Part shown: positions 24,525 to 33,223 of the stretch, piece after piece | Numbering within the stretch: the first letter of the stretch is position 1 | How the letters are laid out: every line of letters begins with the position of its first letter | Assembly: GCF_008373755.1 (NCBI RefSeq) | Contig: NZ_VUJV01000001.1 | Span: 310,001 to 374,000, forward strand | Source: Nocardioides humilatus | Lineage (GTDB): Bacteria > Actinomycetota > Actinomycetes > Propionibacteriales > Nocardioidaceae | DNA: 64,000 nt | Reading direction: 5' to 3' | Notes under the pieces: model-generated | What the model was told of the DNA's origin: nothing | The model's database searches: none | The model's input: the letters and a program-made list of their open reading frames with translations, nothing else | Translations under genes and position numbers: made by a program

Positions 24525-25465
24525 CCTCGCCCTCCCAGGTCCTCGGGACTGACATCGGACCGAACGCCCTGGAAGGACGGTTGGCGGAGTCGCTCGTAGC
24601 CGACCCCGTGGGTGTCGACGTCGACGACGAGAACCGGCTCGAGCCAGGTCGTGCCGTCGGCGTCGACCTTGGGGACCTCGTCAGCGAAGGGGCTGGTCGC
24701 ACGGGTCAGGCCCGCCACGAGCGTGGTCAGTACCTTCGACTGCTTCGGCCCGATGCCGCTGCCGACCCGGCCCCGGTAGAGCAGGCCGTCCGCGGTCGGC
24801 TCCCCCACGAGCAGCGACGCGAGGTGGGTCCCGCCGGTCTGCGGCCGCCAGCCACCGACGACGTAGGACGCGCGATGCCGGTGGGCGAACTTGAGCCAGT
24901 GCTGCGTGCGCTCCCCCGGCCGGTAGCGCGAGTCGCGCCGCTTGCTGACGATGCCCTCGAGACCCTGGACGAGGGTCGACTCGAAGATCACGGCGCCGTC
25001 GTCGTAGGTCGGCGGGAGCTGCCAGCCCGACTCACCGAGGTCGAGCGATTCGAGGCGGGCGCGCCGCTCGATGAGCGGCAGTCCGGTGAGGTCCTCGTCG
25101 CCGACCCGGAGCATGTCGAAGACCATGTAGTAGGCCGGGACCTGGGCCGCCAGCCTCGCGACGGCCGCCGCCTTGCGCACGTGGATCCGCTCGGCGAGCA
25201 CGCGGAAGTCGGGCCTCCCGTGCTGGTTGATCGCAATGATCTCGCCGTCGATGACGAGGTCCGGGAGGTTCGAGCGCGCGGTCAGCTCGGGCCAGGCGCC
25301 GGTGATGTCGTTGCCGTTGCGGCTCGTGAGCCGCACCCGGGCTCCATTGACGGTCGCGAGCGCCCGCACCCCGTCCCACTTGACCTCGTGGCACCACTCG
25401 TCGCCGGTAGGCACGTGGGTGCCCGCGGTCGCGAGCATGGGCAGCAGCACGGGACCAGTCTTCAC
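24521..25465 (-). CDS. ATP-dependent DNA ligase (LigD/LigC-type)
   Basis: 314 residues. The nucleotidyltransferase motifs are in order: catalytic Lys29 in KWDGVR, RNGNDITG, DGEIIA, EGIVSKR and WLKFAHRH, followed by an OB-fold domain ending around GVGYERLRQPSF. It seals nicks using ATP via a lysine-AMP intermediate. The size fits a ligase domain of LigD freed from its fusion partners. The start overlaps the stop of the oxidase gene (ATGA) and the end overlaps the polymerase gene, so the three form one tightly coupled operon. Confidence 0.93.
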   Translation of the reverse strand: MKTGPVLLPMLATAGTHVPTGDEWCHEVKWDGVRALATVNGARVRLTSRNGNDITGAWPELTARSNLPDLVIDGEIIAINQHGRPDFRVLAERIHVRKAAAVARLAAQVPAYYMVFDMLRVGDEDLTGLPLIERRARLESLDLGESGWQLPPTYDDGAVIFESTLVQGLEGIVSKRRDSRYRPGERTQHWLKFAHRHRASYVVGGWRPQTGGTHLASLLVGEPTADGLLYRGRVGSGIGPKQSKVLTTLVAGLTRATSPFADEVPKVDADGTTWLEPVLVVDVDTHGVGYERLRQPSFQGVRSDVSPEDLGGRG

Positions 25466-26664
25466 CAGACGAGCCGATCGACGACGTACTCCGCGATAGC
25501 AAGGCTCGACGTCGCTGCCGGCGACGGCGCGTTGCGCACGCTGGTCACCCGCTCCGTGCTGACGATCGCGAAGTCGTCGAGGAGCGAGCCGTCACGCGCC
25601 ACCGCCTGCGCCCGCACCCCGGCGCCGGCCCGCTCCACGTCGGCCGGGCCGATCTCCGGCACGTAGCGCTGGGCCGTGCGCAGGTAGGAGCTTGTCGAGA
25701 GCGAGCCGCGGACCTCGCGGACTCCCGTCCGCCAGTGGGTGCGCGCCATCCGCCAGAAGCCGGGGTGGGTCAGCGTTGCCAGCGCGTCGCGGAGATCGAG
25801 GCCGGGGCGGACGCCGTACGCCTCCCTGTCCAGGGCGAGTACGGCGTTGGGCCCCACCTCGAGCCCACCGCCCACCCGGCGCGTGAAGTGCACGCCGAGG
25901 AAGGGGTAGCGCGGGTCGGGGACGGGGTAGACCATGCCGCGGACCAGGTCCTGCTTGGGGCCGACGACCCGGAGGTACTCACCGCGAAACGGCACGATCC
26001 GGGGCTCGCGCTGGCCGTCGACCCGGCGGCCGAGGCGGTCGGACTGGAGCCCGGCGCAGAGGACGACGTGGTCGGCGTGGTGGACCTGGTCGCCCGCCGC
26101 GACCTGGAGGCGGCTGCCGCGGCCGGAGCGGAAGACGTCGGTGACCTCGGTCCCGAGCAGGACCTGTCCCCCAGCCTCCTCGACCTCCTGGGCCATCCGC
26201 CGGGCGATGGCGACGTAGTCGGTGATGGCGGTCCTGGGCGAGTGGAGCGCTGCCAAGCCCACGGCATGCGGCTCGATCTCGCGGATCTCCTCGGGGCCGA
26301 TCCGGCGCAGACCCGGCACCTGGTTCTCGCCCGCAGTGCGCTCCAGCGCGTCGAACCGCGGCACCTCCCCCTGGTCCACGGCGACGACCAGCTTGCCGCA
26401 CTCCTCGTAGGGCAGGTCGTGCTCGACGCAGTAGTCACGGATCAGGTCCCGGCCGCGGGCACACAGCTCGGCCTTGAGGCTGCCGGGGCGGTAGTAGATC
26501 CCCGCGTGGACCACGCCGGAGTTGTGGCCGGTCTGGTGGGCGGCGAGCCGGTCCTCCTTCTCAAAGACCGTGACCGCGATGCCCGGGAAGCGCCGTGTGA
26601 GCTCGCGCGCGACGGCGAGGCCGACGATGCCGCCGCCCACGACCGCTACGGACTGTCCGCTCAT
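25462..26664 (-). CDS. lhgO: L-2-hydroxyglutarate oxidase family FAD enzyme
   Basis: 400 residues. The FAD-binding GGGIVG loop (10-15) is followed by GHNSGVVHAGIYY and, near the middle, RGEYLRVVGP and YPFLGVHFTRR, characteristic of LhgO/L2HGDH-type oxidases, which convert L-2-hydroxyglutarate to 2-oxoglutarate and pass electrons to oxygen or the membrane quinone pool. Its stop overlaps the ligase start, making it the first gene of the end-joining operon. The ATG at 26664 lies only 17 bp from the divergent ku ATG; AAAGGG about 8 nt upstream may serve as ribosome site. A role in DNA repair is not known and the link may be only positional. Confidence 0.9.
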   Translation of the reverse strand: MSGQSVAVVGGGIVGLAVARELTRRFPGIAVTVFEKEDRLAAHQTGHNSGVVHAGIYYRPGSLKAELCARGRDLIRDYCVEHDLPYEECGKLVVAVDQGEVPRFDALERTAGENQVPGLRRIGPEEIREIEPHAVGLAALHSPRTAITDYVAIARRMAQEVEEAGGQVLLGTEVTDVFRSGRGSRLQVAAGDQVHHADHVVLCAGLQSDRLGRRVDGQREPRIVPFRGEYLRVVGPKQDLVRGMVYPVPDPRYPFLGVHFTRRVGGGLEVGPNAVLALDREAYGVRPGLDLRDALATLTHPGFWRMARTHWRTGVREVRGSLSTSSYLRTAQRYVPEIGPADVERAGAGVRAQAVARDGSLLDDFAIVSTERVTSVRNAPSPAATSSLAIAEYVVDRLVW

Positions 26665-26669
26665 GCCCG

Positions 26670-26681
26670 TACCCTTTCAGC
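26670..26681 (+). promoter_or_regulatory. Leaderless -10 of ku (TACCCT-N6-ATG)
   Basis: TACCCT at 26670-26675 and six bases before ATG 26682. The whole divergent lhgO-ku interval is 17 bp, so any -35 for ku lies inside lhgO. Confidence 0.55.
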
Positions 26682-27548
26682 ATGCGTGCGATCTGGAAGG
26701 GTGCCGTCTCGTTCGGCCTCGTCAGCGTCCCGGTGAAGCTCTACTCCGCCACGGAGAGCCACGACGTGTCCTTCCGGCAGGTCCACGCCAAGGACGGCGG
26801 TCGGATCAAGTACCAACGCGTCTGCTCGATCGACGGCGAGGAAGTGGCCTACGCCGACATCGCGAAGGGCTACGAGACCGAGGACGGCGAGATGGTCATC
26901 CTCACCGACGACGACCTCGCCGAGCTCCCGCTGACCTCCTCCCGCGAGATCGCCGTCGAGAAGTTCGTGCCCAGCGACCAGATCGACCCGATGCTCTTCG
27001 AGAAGTCCTACTACCTCGAGCCCGAGGCGGTCGGGGCGAAGCCCTACGCACTGCTGCGCCAGGCTCTCCTCGACGCCGACCGGATGGCCGTCGTCACCGT
27101 CGCGCTGCGCCAGCGCACCACCGTCGCGGTGCTGCGGGTGCGCGGTGACGTGATCGTCCTCCAGACGATGATGTGGCCCGACGAGATCCGCCAGCCCGAC
27201 TTCACGATCGACACCGGCGAGATCAAGGACGCCGAGGTCAAGATGGCCCACATGCTCGTGGAGACCCTCGCCGGCGACTTCAACGCCGACGACTTCGAGG
27301 ACGGCTACGCCGCCGCCGTCGACGCGGTCGTCAAGGCCAAGATCGAGGGCGGCGAGGTCAAGCGCACCCCCACCTCGACCAAGACCGGCGGCGAGGTCGT
27401 CGACCTCCTTGCCGCTCTCCAGCGTTCCGTCGACGCCGCCAAGACCGCCCGCGGCGAGGCCCCGGCTGAGCCGGAGAAGGCCGAGAAGAAGCCCGCTAAG
27501 AAGACCCCGGCCAAGAAGAAGGCTCCGGCGAAGAAGAAGGCCAGCTAA
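26682..27548 (+). CDS. ku: Ku DNA end-binding protein
   Basis: 288 residues. The core starts RAIWKGAVSFGLVSVPVKLY, the standard bacterial Ku opening, and continues through VEKFVPSDQIDPMLFEKSYYLEP and the beta-barrel bridge region. The C-terminal about 25 residues are a Lys/Pro/Ala tail (PAKKTPAKKKAPAKKK), a DNA-binding extension seen in several actinobacterial Ku proteins. The homodimeric ring binds double-strand ends and recruits LigD. The divergent ligase and polymerase genes complete the pathway. Its message is predicted to be leaderless. Confidence 0.96.
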   Translation: MRAIWKGAVSFGLVSVPVKLYSATESHDVSFRQVHAKDGGRIKYQRVCSIDGEEVAYADIAKGYETEDGEMVILTDDDLAELPLTSSREIAVEKFVPSDQIDPMLFEKSYYLEPEAVGAKPYALLRQALLDADRMAVVTVALRQRTTVAVLRVRGDVIVLQTMMWPDEIRQPDFTIDTGEIKDAEVKMAHMLVETLAGDFNADDFEDGYAAAVDAVVKAKIEGGEVKRTPTSTKTGGEVVDLLAALQRSVDAAKTARGEAPAEPEKAEKKPAKKTPAKKKAPAKKKAS

Positions 27549-27561
27549 CCCCGCCACAGGT

Positions 27562-27604
27562 TCGTCGAGTAGCCCGAGGCGCTAGCCGAGGGCGTATCGA
27601 GGCG
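27562..27604. repeat. Second type of REP-like intergenic element
   Basis: A segment beginning TCGTCGAGTAGCCCGAGG and ending GTATCGAGGCG just after the ku stop. Its halves (GAGTAG...GAGGC and GTATCGAGGCG) suggest a short mobile-looking repeat distinct from the 22227 type. Only one copy is in the window, so the repeat call rests on resemblance to similar words I recall between genes of related actinobacteria. Confidence 0.35.
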
Positions 27605-27685
27605 CCCGCACCCGACCGCCGACCCGACCCTCCAAGGCCTCAGCCGTCAGCGGCGCACTGACACTCTTGAAGCGCGATCAGCAGA

Positions 27686-28987
27686 TCAGCAGTTGAAGAC
27701 AGCGGTATCAACGGCTCGTGCCTCGCCGTCCTGATAGACGCCCTTCACCTTGCACTGCACCGCGTCTGGCCGCGGGAATGGTCGGCGGAAGAGGCCCTCA
27801 ATGACTGAGACCTGGACTGTGGTGACCTTGCGCCAGCGGGCTCCGGCTTTGGAGCGCTTGGACAGCGTCACGCTGACCGAGGTCTCCGGCGGGATGTTCC
27901 CCATCTCGCCGGACGCAATGACCTTTCCGCGTTTGGCGACACCCTTGATGTTCATGAAGGGCTTGGGGGCGACGTAGACCTTCTCCCAGACCTGGCAGGT
28001 GCCGGTGGGGCAGGGCAGCCAGTCGACGAACGGTGCAATCACACCTTCGATGGTGGCCAAGGAAGCTCCTGTGCTCGCATCGATGACGACGGTGTCGTCG
28101 TAGAAGTCTCCGGAGGTGTCGTCAATGCCAAAGGCGAGCCGGTTCCCGTCGTCGGACCACGCCATCGGGCCGCCCGGACCCACGTCGGTCAGCTTGTCTG
28201 CCGCCAGAGCTCCTTCGGAAAGGAAGCCCAAAAACCCGGAACCCGGGCCCTCGCCTGACCAGTCGGGGTTGATGCTCACGACGGCCAGCCGGCTGCCATC
28301 GGGGCTCCACGTGGGTTGGGTGTAGAGGGGCGTGTCGACACAGACGGCGCAGTCCGGTGTGCCGCTGAAGCGGGTCGGCGTCGCCAGGGCGGTAGCGGCG
28401 ACGGTCCACACCTGATCGGAGCCGCCGGGGATGGAGAAGCCATCCTCGAACTCCGTGGCGATGAAGGCGAGGCGACCGTCGACTGGATTCCAACTGAGCC
28501 CCGCGGAGAACGAAATCTGCAGGAGCTGGGTGTCGGAGTAGACCAGCGTCGCCGGGCCGCCGTTGACCGGAAAGACGTAGATCCGGATGTCGATGTCCTC
28601 GGGCGTGATGACCCTCCCGAGCGCTGCAACCTTGGACCCATCCGCCGACCAAGCGACCAACTTCGGATCGAAGTCGGGCACCCAGGCCAAGAACGATGAG
28701 GTGCCGTCGGGCTTCTGAATCCGCGCTGAGCCCTGTACGCGAGTGCAGCTGTTGTTGATGCAGTCGACTTCGGGCACGGCCAGTCGCGTGCCGCTCGGGG
28801 AGAATCGAGCGGCCGGATGGTCGATGGAGATGGCCACGTCGAGTTTGCTCTGCAGCGCGCCGGTGCCGTCGCGGAGCTCGCCATCGGCGTAGAGCAACCG
28901 CCAGTCGTTCTCGTCAGCGCGGGCGGGGGGCATGACGAGAGTGCTCAGGACGAGCGCGATGACGAATGCAGTGACGAGTCGGTTCAC
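27686..28987 (-). CDS. Secreted TolB-like beta-propeller protein
   Basis: 433 residues; signal peptide about 1-24 ending in ARADEND. The body contains several WD40/PD40-like blades: FSPSGTRLAVPE, AWSADGSKVAALG, SWNPVDGRLAFIA, TWSPDGSRLAVVS and AWSDDGNRLAFG. The last about 100 residues form a beta-rich domain (KGVAKRGKVIASGEMG) with a final Cys pair. GTG 28987 has an excellent GGAGG 5 nt upstream. It lies alone between ku, with which it converges, and a divergent adhesin-like gene. The role is probably extracellular binding; no catalytic motif is seen. Confidence 0.75.
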   Translation of the reverse strand: MNRLVTAFVIALVLSTLVMPPARADENDWRLLYADGELRDGTGALQSKLDVAISIDHPAARFSPSGTRLAVPEVDCINNSCTRVQGSARIQKPDGTSSFLAWVPDFDPKLVAWSADGSKVAALGRVITPEDIDIRIYVFPVNGGPATLVYSDTQLLQISFSAGLSWNPVDGRLAFIATEFEDGFSIPGGSDQVWTVAATALATPTRFSGTPDCAVCVDTPLYTQPTWSPDGSRLAVVSINPDWSGEGPGSGFLGFLSEGALAADKLTDVGPGGPMAWSDDGNRLAFGIDDTSGDFYDDTVVIDASTGASLATIEGVIAPFVDWLPCPTGTCQVWEKVYVAPKPFMNIKGVAKRGKVIASGEMGNIPPETSVSVTLSKRSKAGARWRKVTTVQVSVIEGLFRRPFPRPDAVQCKVKGVYQDGEARAVDTAVFNC

Positions 28988-29172
28988 AGCAACCTCCGGG
29001 AGACCTCGTCATTCTCCACCCGCACGGGCATTTCCGTGGTCGATTCCCACACGCGATCGCCAGCGCCAGTGAGGCTTAGGCATTGCTCCTGTTTGGCTAC
29101 GCGACGTTCCCACTTGTGCTTGACTCCGAAGGGCGGCATCCCGGGGCCAGCGGTCCAATTCACATCGTTCTG

Positions 29173-31983
29173 ATGATCATGGGGTCCCTGATGTCACACG
29201 CGATCTGCTCTCGACCGTTCGGATATGCGCGTCGCTTCGGCGGACGGCGGTTAGCGGGCTCGGTCGGCGCTGGGGCCCTGGTCGTCGGCCTCACCGTCGT
29301 GCTGCCCGTGATGACGGGGGCCGTTCCACTGGCCGGTGCTGAAATCCCGGCGGCGGGTGACACGGTCGACCTGCTTTCCGAGGCCAACATCCGTCTCGAC
29401 GGTGCCGCAGCATTGGACCGCGCTGGGACCTCGGTGGCGGTGGCGGGGGATGTCAACAACGACGGCGCCGACGACGTCATCCTCGGCGTCCCAGGAACCG
29501 ACAACCTTGGGCTCGATTCGGGGTCGGCCTACGTGATCTACGGCAGCACCACCGAACCCACCACCCCGCTCGACCTGGCGACCCTGACCACCACCAACAC
29601 CACCCGAGGGTTCCGAATCGACGGAGCCGCGTCGTACGCCAGCGCCGGGATCGCGGTGGCAGGCGCCGGGGACGTCAACAACGATGGCCTCGACGACGTG
29701 ATCATCGGAGCCTCCCAAGCCAGCAACAACAACAGGCTCGCTTCGGGGTCGGTGTACGTGGTCTACGGCAGCACCACCGAACCCACCACCCCGCTCGACC
29801 TGGCGACCCTGACCACCACCAACACCAACCGAGGTTTCCGCATCGACGGTGCCGCGACATTCGACAACGCTGGCACCTCGGTGGCAGGCGCCGGGGACGT
29901 CAACAACGATGGCCTCAACGACGTGATCATCGGCGCCCCCCAAGCCAACAACAACAACCGCGACTACTCGGGGTCGGTGTACGTGGTCTACGGCAGCACC
30001 ACCGAGCCCACCATCCCGCTCGACCTGGCGACCCTGACCACCACCAACACCAACCGAGGTTTCCGCATCGACGGCGCCGAATCCTTGGAACGCGCCGGGG
30101 ACTCGATGGCGGTGGCGGGGGACGTCAACATCGACGGCGCCGACGACGTCATCATCGGCGCCATTGGTGCCAGCAACAACGGCCGGGACTATTCGGGGTC
30201 GGTGTATGTGGTCTATGGCAGCACCACCGAGCCCACCACCCCGCTCGACCTGGCAACCTTGACCACCACCAACACCACACTCGGGTTCCGCATCGACGGC
30301 GCCGCAGCAGGCGATGCCACCGGGTGCTCAGTGGCAGGCGCCGGGGACGTCAACAAGGACGGCACCGAAGACCTCATCATCGGCGCCCGCAACGCTGACA
30401 ACAAGGACGGAACATTTTCGGGATCGGCCTACGTGATCTACGGCAGCGCCGCCAACCTCACCACCCCGCTGGACCTGGCCACATTGACCACCACCAACAC
30501 CAGTCGAGGTTTCCGCATCGACGGTGCCGCGTCATTCGACAACGCTGGGACCTCGGTGGCAGGCGCCGGGGACGTCAACGACGACGGCGCTGACGACGTC
30601 GTTGTCGGCGCCCCCCAAGCCAGCAACAACTCGGGGTCGGCCTTCGTGGTCTACGGCAGCACCACCAGCCCCGCCACACCGCTCGACCTCGCAACCCTGA
30701 CCACCACCAACACCGCACGCGGGTTCCGCATCGACGGCGCCGCAGAAGGCGACTTCGCCGGGACCGCGCTGGCCGGAGCCGGGGACGTCAACAACGACGG
30801 CGCCGACGACGTCATCATCGGGGCCACCGAGACTGACAACAACAGCCGAAACTTTTCGGGGTCGGCCTACGTGATCTACGGCAGTGTCAACGATGCGCCG
30901 GTCGCGGTCGATGACAGCTACAGCACCGCAGAGGACACGGCGTTGAGCGTGGAGACTCCTGGCGTGTTGGGCAACGACACCGACACCGAGAACGACGCAC
31001 TGAGCGCCGAGGTCGTTGCTGATCCGATTCACGGGGACGTGGTGCTGAGCTCTGACGGGTCCTTCACCTACACCCCGGAGACCGACTACTCCGGTGTCGA
31101 CTCCTTCACCTACCGGGCCGCGGATGCCTCGAAGACCTCGGATCCTGCGACGGTGGAGCTGACCGTCGTCGCAGCGCCCGCGATCACCGATATCGCGCCA
31201 TCTTCTGGTCCGGTGGCGGGCGGCACCGAGGTGGTTATCACCGGCACCGGGTTCACCGGCGCCACCGCCGTCGACTTCGGTCTGACCGGTCCCGCCGCGA
31301 GCTACGAGATCGACTCCGACACCCAGATCACCGCGATCTCTCCCGAATCGCCCACCGCTGCCGTCCGGCACATCCGGGTCACCACGGCTGGCGGCAGCAG
31401 CCCCGCGGTGCCCGCCGACAAGTTCACCTACACCGCACCCGCACCCACGATCACCGCGGTCGCACCGACCTCGGGCACCAGGGACGGCGGCACCGAAGTG
31501 GTGATCACCGGCACCGGGTTCACCGGCGCCACCAAGGTCACCTTCGGAACCGCCGGAGACGCGGCCAGCTTCATCGTGGACTCGGCCACCCAGATCACCG
31601 CGATCTCACCGGAATCGACCACCACAGGCATCCGTCACATCAGGGTGCGCACCGCTGCAGGCACCAGCGCGGCCGTCAGCGCTGACCGGTTCACCTACAC
31701 CGCCCCAGCCCCGACCGTCACCGCCGTCACACCCTCATCGGGATCGACAGACGGCGGCACCGAAGTGGTGATCACCGGCACCGGGTTCACCGGCGCCACC
31801 AAGGTCATCTTCGGCACCGCGGGCAACGCGACCAGTTACATCGTGGACTCGGCCACCCAGATCACCGCGATCTCACCGCCCGCGGCAAGCACCGGTGTCC
31901 GCAACATCAGGGTCACCGCCGCCGGCGGCACCAGCCCGGTCGTCGTCGCCGATCGCTACACCTACACCCTGCCCGCTCCCTGA
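29173..31983 (+). CDS. Secreted FG-GAP beta-propeller / cadherin-like / TIG repeat surface protein
   Basis: 936 residues from ATG 29173; ATG 29191 is also possible and neither has a clear Shine-Dalgarno. A signal segment with RRFGGRRLAG before a hydrophobic stretch suggests export. Seven FG-GAP blades follow, each with a Ca2+-binding loop of the type DVNNDGADD, as expected for a complete seven-bladed integrin-alpha-like propeller. Next comes a cadherin-like domain (VAVDDSYSTAEDT to FTYRAAD) and three TIG/IPT domains (ITDIAPSSGPVAGGTEV and relatives). There is no sorting motif or C-terminal helix, so it would be released or held non-covalently. An adhesion role is inferred. It converges with rodA. 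Confidence 0.8.
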   Translation: MIMGSLMSHAICSRPFGYARRFGGRRLAGSVGAGALVVGLTVVLPVMTGAVPLAGAEIPAAGDTVDLLSEANIRLDGAAALDRAGTSVAVAGDVNNDGADDVILGVPGTDNLGLDSGSAYVIYGSTTEPTTPLDLATLTTTNTTRGFRIDGAASYASAGIAVAGAGDVNNDGLDDVIIGASQASNNNRLASGSVYVVYGSTTEPTTPLDLATLTTTNTNRGFRIDGAATFDNAGTSVAGAGDVNNDGLNDVIIGAPQANNNNRDYSGSVYVVYGSTTEPTIPLDLATLTTTNTNRGFRIDGAESLERAGDSMAVAGDVNIDGADDVIIGAIGASNNGRDYSGSVYVVYGSTTEPTTPLDLATLTTTNTTLGFRIDGAAAGDATGCSVAGAGDVNKDGTEDLIIGARNADNKDGTFSGSAYVIYGSAANLTTPLDLATLTTTNTSRGFRIDGAASFDNAGTSVAGAGDVNDDGADDVVVGAPQASNNSGSAFVVYGSTTSPATPLDLATLTTTNTARGFRIDGAAEGDFAGTALAGAGDVNNDGADDVIIGATETDNNSRNFSGSAYVIYGSVNDAPVAVDDSYSTAEDTALSVETPGVLGNDTDTENDALSAEVVADPIHGDVVLSSDGSFTYTPETDYSGVDSFTYRAADASKTSDPATVELTVVAAPAITDIAPSSGPVAGGTEVVITGTGFTGATAVDFGLTGPAASYEIDSDTQITAISPESPTAAVRHIRVTTAGGSSPAVPADKFTYTAPAPTITAVAPTSGTRDGGTEVVITGTGFTGATKVTFGTAGDAASFIVDSATQITAISPESTTTGIRHIRVRTAAGTSAAVSADRFTYTAPAPTVTAVTPSSGSTDGGTEVVITGTGFTGATKVIFGTAGNATSYIVDSATQITAISPPAASTGVRNIRVTAAGGTSPVVVADRYTYTLPAP
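29529..30890 (+). repeat. 225-bp tandem DNA repeats encoding the FG-GAP blades
   Basis: The word CTCGACCTGGCGACC and its close variants recur at 29569, 29794, 30019, 30244, 30469 and 30682, giving spacings of 225, 225, 225, 225 and 213 bp. Similarity extends through most of each unit, including the linker TTEPTTPLDLATLTTTNT. Confidence 0.9.
31198..31975 (+). repeat. 267-bp tandem DNA repeats encoding three TIG domains
   Basis: GGCACCGAGGTGGT and variants occur at 31222, 31489 and 31756, a period of 267 bp. The second and third units are nearly identical over the ATCACCGGCACCGGGTTC region. Confidence 0.85.
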
Positions 31984-32002
31984 GAAGCGACCACGACCAC
32001 GC

Positions 32003-33223
32003 TCAGCCGCGGACGAGGACCCGCTTGGCCGGCTGCATCCGCGAAGCGGGGGCAGTGAGTGTGCGGAGGTGGATGTTCTGCAGCAAGCCGATGGCGAGCA
32101 TCCCGGCGAACATCGACGAGCCGCCGTAGGACACGAACGGCAGCGGGACACCGGTGACCGGCATGATCCCGACGCACATCCCGATGTTCTGGAAGGCCTG
32201 GAAGCCGAACCAGCACGCGATGCCCGCAGCGGCGATCCGGCCGAAGACGTCGTCGGTGCGGGCGGCGATCGCCAGCGCGCGCCAGATGACGATGCCGAGC
32301 AAGACGATCAGGAGACCCGCGCCGATCAGTCCGAGCTCCTCACCGGCGACGGTGAAAACGAAGTCGGTGTGCTGCTCGGGCACGAAGCCGGAGTTGGTCT
32401 GCGAACCGTCGAAGAGGCCCTGGCCGAAGAGGCCGCCGTTGCCGACGGCGATGCGGGCCTGCTCGACGTTGTAGCCGGCGCCCTTCGGGTCGCGGCCGGG
32501 ATCGGTGAAGGCGAGGAACCGGTCGACCTGGTAGGCCTCGAGGAAGCCGCTGACGACCGCGAACACCGCGACCAGGACGCCCGAGCCGGCCAGGAACACC
32601 AACCAGCGCCGGTGTGCCCCCGAAGCAGCGATCACGCCGAAGACGGTGGCGCTGAGCACGAGCATGGTGCCGAGGTCGGGCTGGGCCAGGATCAGGGTCG
32701 CGGGGACGGCGGCGACCGTGAGCATCAGGAGTACGTCGACCGCGCCCACCCGGTCGCGCCAACGACCCTCACTGCGCTCGGCCACCACCAGGGCCATGCC
32801 GACGACGACGGCGAGCTTGGCGAGCTCGGAGGGCTGGAGCGACAGACCGCCGAGCATCAGCCACGATCGCGACCCGTTGATGGTCGAGCCCATCACGAGC
32901 ACGAGGACCAGGCCGGCGATCGCGAAGACGTAGGCGACGGGAGCGAGGATGCGCACCCATCGGTGGTCGGTGGCCGCGACGGCGAACAGCAGTCCGAGCC
33001 CGATCCCGAGGTTGACCACCTGCTTGGCGAGGAACGCCTTCGGATCACCACCGGTGAGGTCGTCACGGTGGATGGTCGCGGACCAGACCAGCAGGCACCC
33101 GATCAGACCGAGCAGGACGACGGCGCCGAGGAGCAGCAGGTCGAGGTCACGGAGCCGGAGCCAGCCCGATCCGCCCTCGCGGCGGGATCGCGAGGAGGTG
33201 CGACTCGTCATCGTCGAGGCCAT
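32003..33223 (-). CDS. rodA: RodA, SEDS-family peptidoglycan glycosyltransferase
   Basis: 406 residues with about ten membrane helices. Family signatures include SRSWLMLGGLSLQPSELAK, the catalytic-Asp region in AQPDLGTMLVL, the large outer loop and the C-terminal NIGMCVGIMPVTGVPLPFVSYGGS. RodA polymerises glycan strands together with its partner PBP2 during elongation. Its ATG overlaps the mrdA stop by one base (TGATG), and it is the last gene of the mreBCD-mrdA-rodA operon. It converges with the adhesin-like gene with a 19-bp gap. Confidence 0.95.
   Translation of the reverse strand: MASTMTSRTSSRSRREGGSGWLRLRDLDLLLLGAVVLLGLIGCLLVWSATIHRDDLTGGDPKAFLAKQVVNLGIGLGLLFAVAATDHRWVRILAPVAYVFAIAGLVLVLVMGSTINGSRSWLMLGGLSLQPSELAKLAVVVGMALVVAERSEGRWRDRVGAVDVLLMLTVAAVPATLILAQPDLGTMLVLSATVFGVIAASGAHRRWLVFLAGSGVLVAVFAVVSGFLEAYQVDRFLAFTDPGRDPKGAGYNVEQARIAVGNGGLFGQGLFDGSQTNSGFVPEQHTDFVFTVAGEELGLIGAGLLIVLLGIVIWRALAIAARTDDVFGRIAAAGIACWFGFQAFQNIGMCVGIMPVTGVPLPFVSYGGSSMFAGMLAIGLLQNIHLRTLTAPASRMQPAKRVLVRG

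Noticed and set aside
29529-30890. A CRISPR array, because of the regular repeats
   Set aside because: The 225-bp units are translated in one frame into FG-GAP blades; there are no short repeats with unique spacers and no cas genes.
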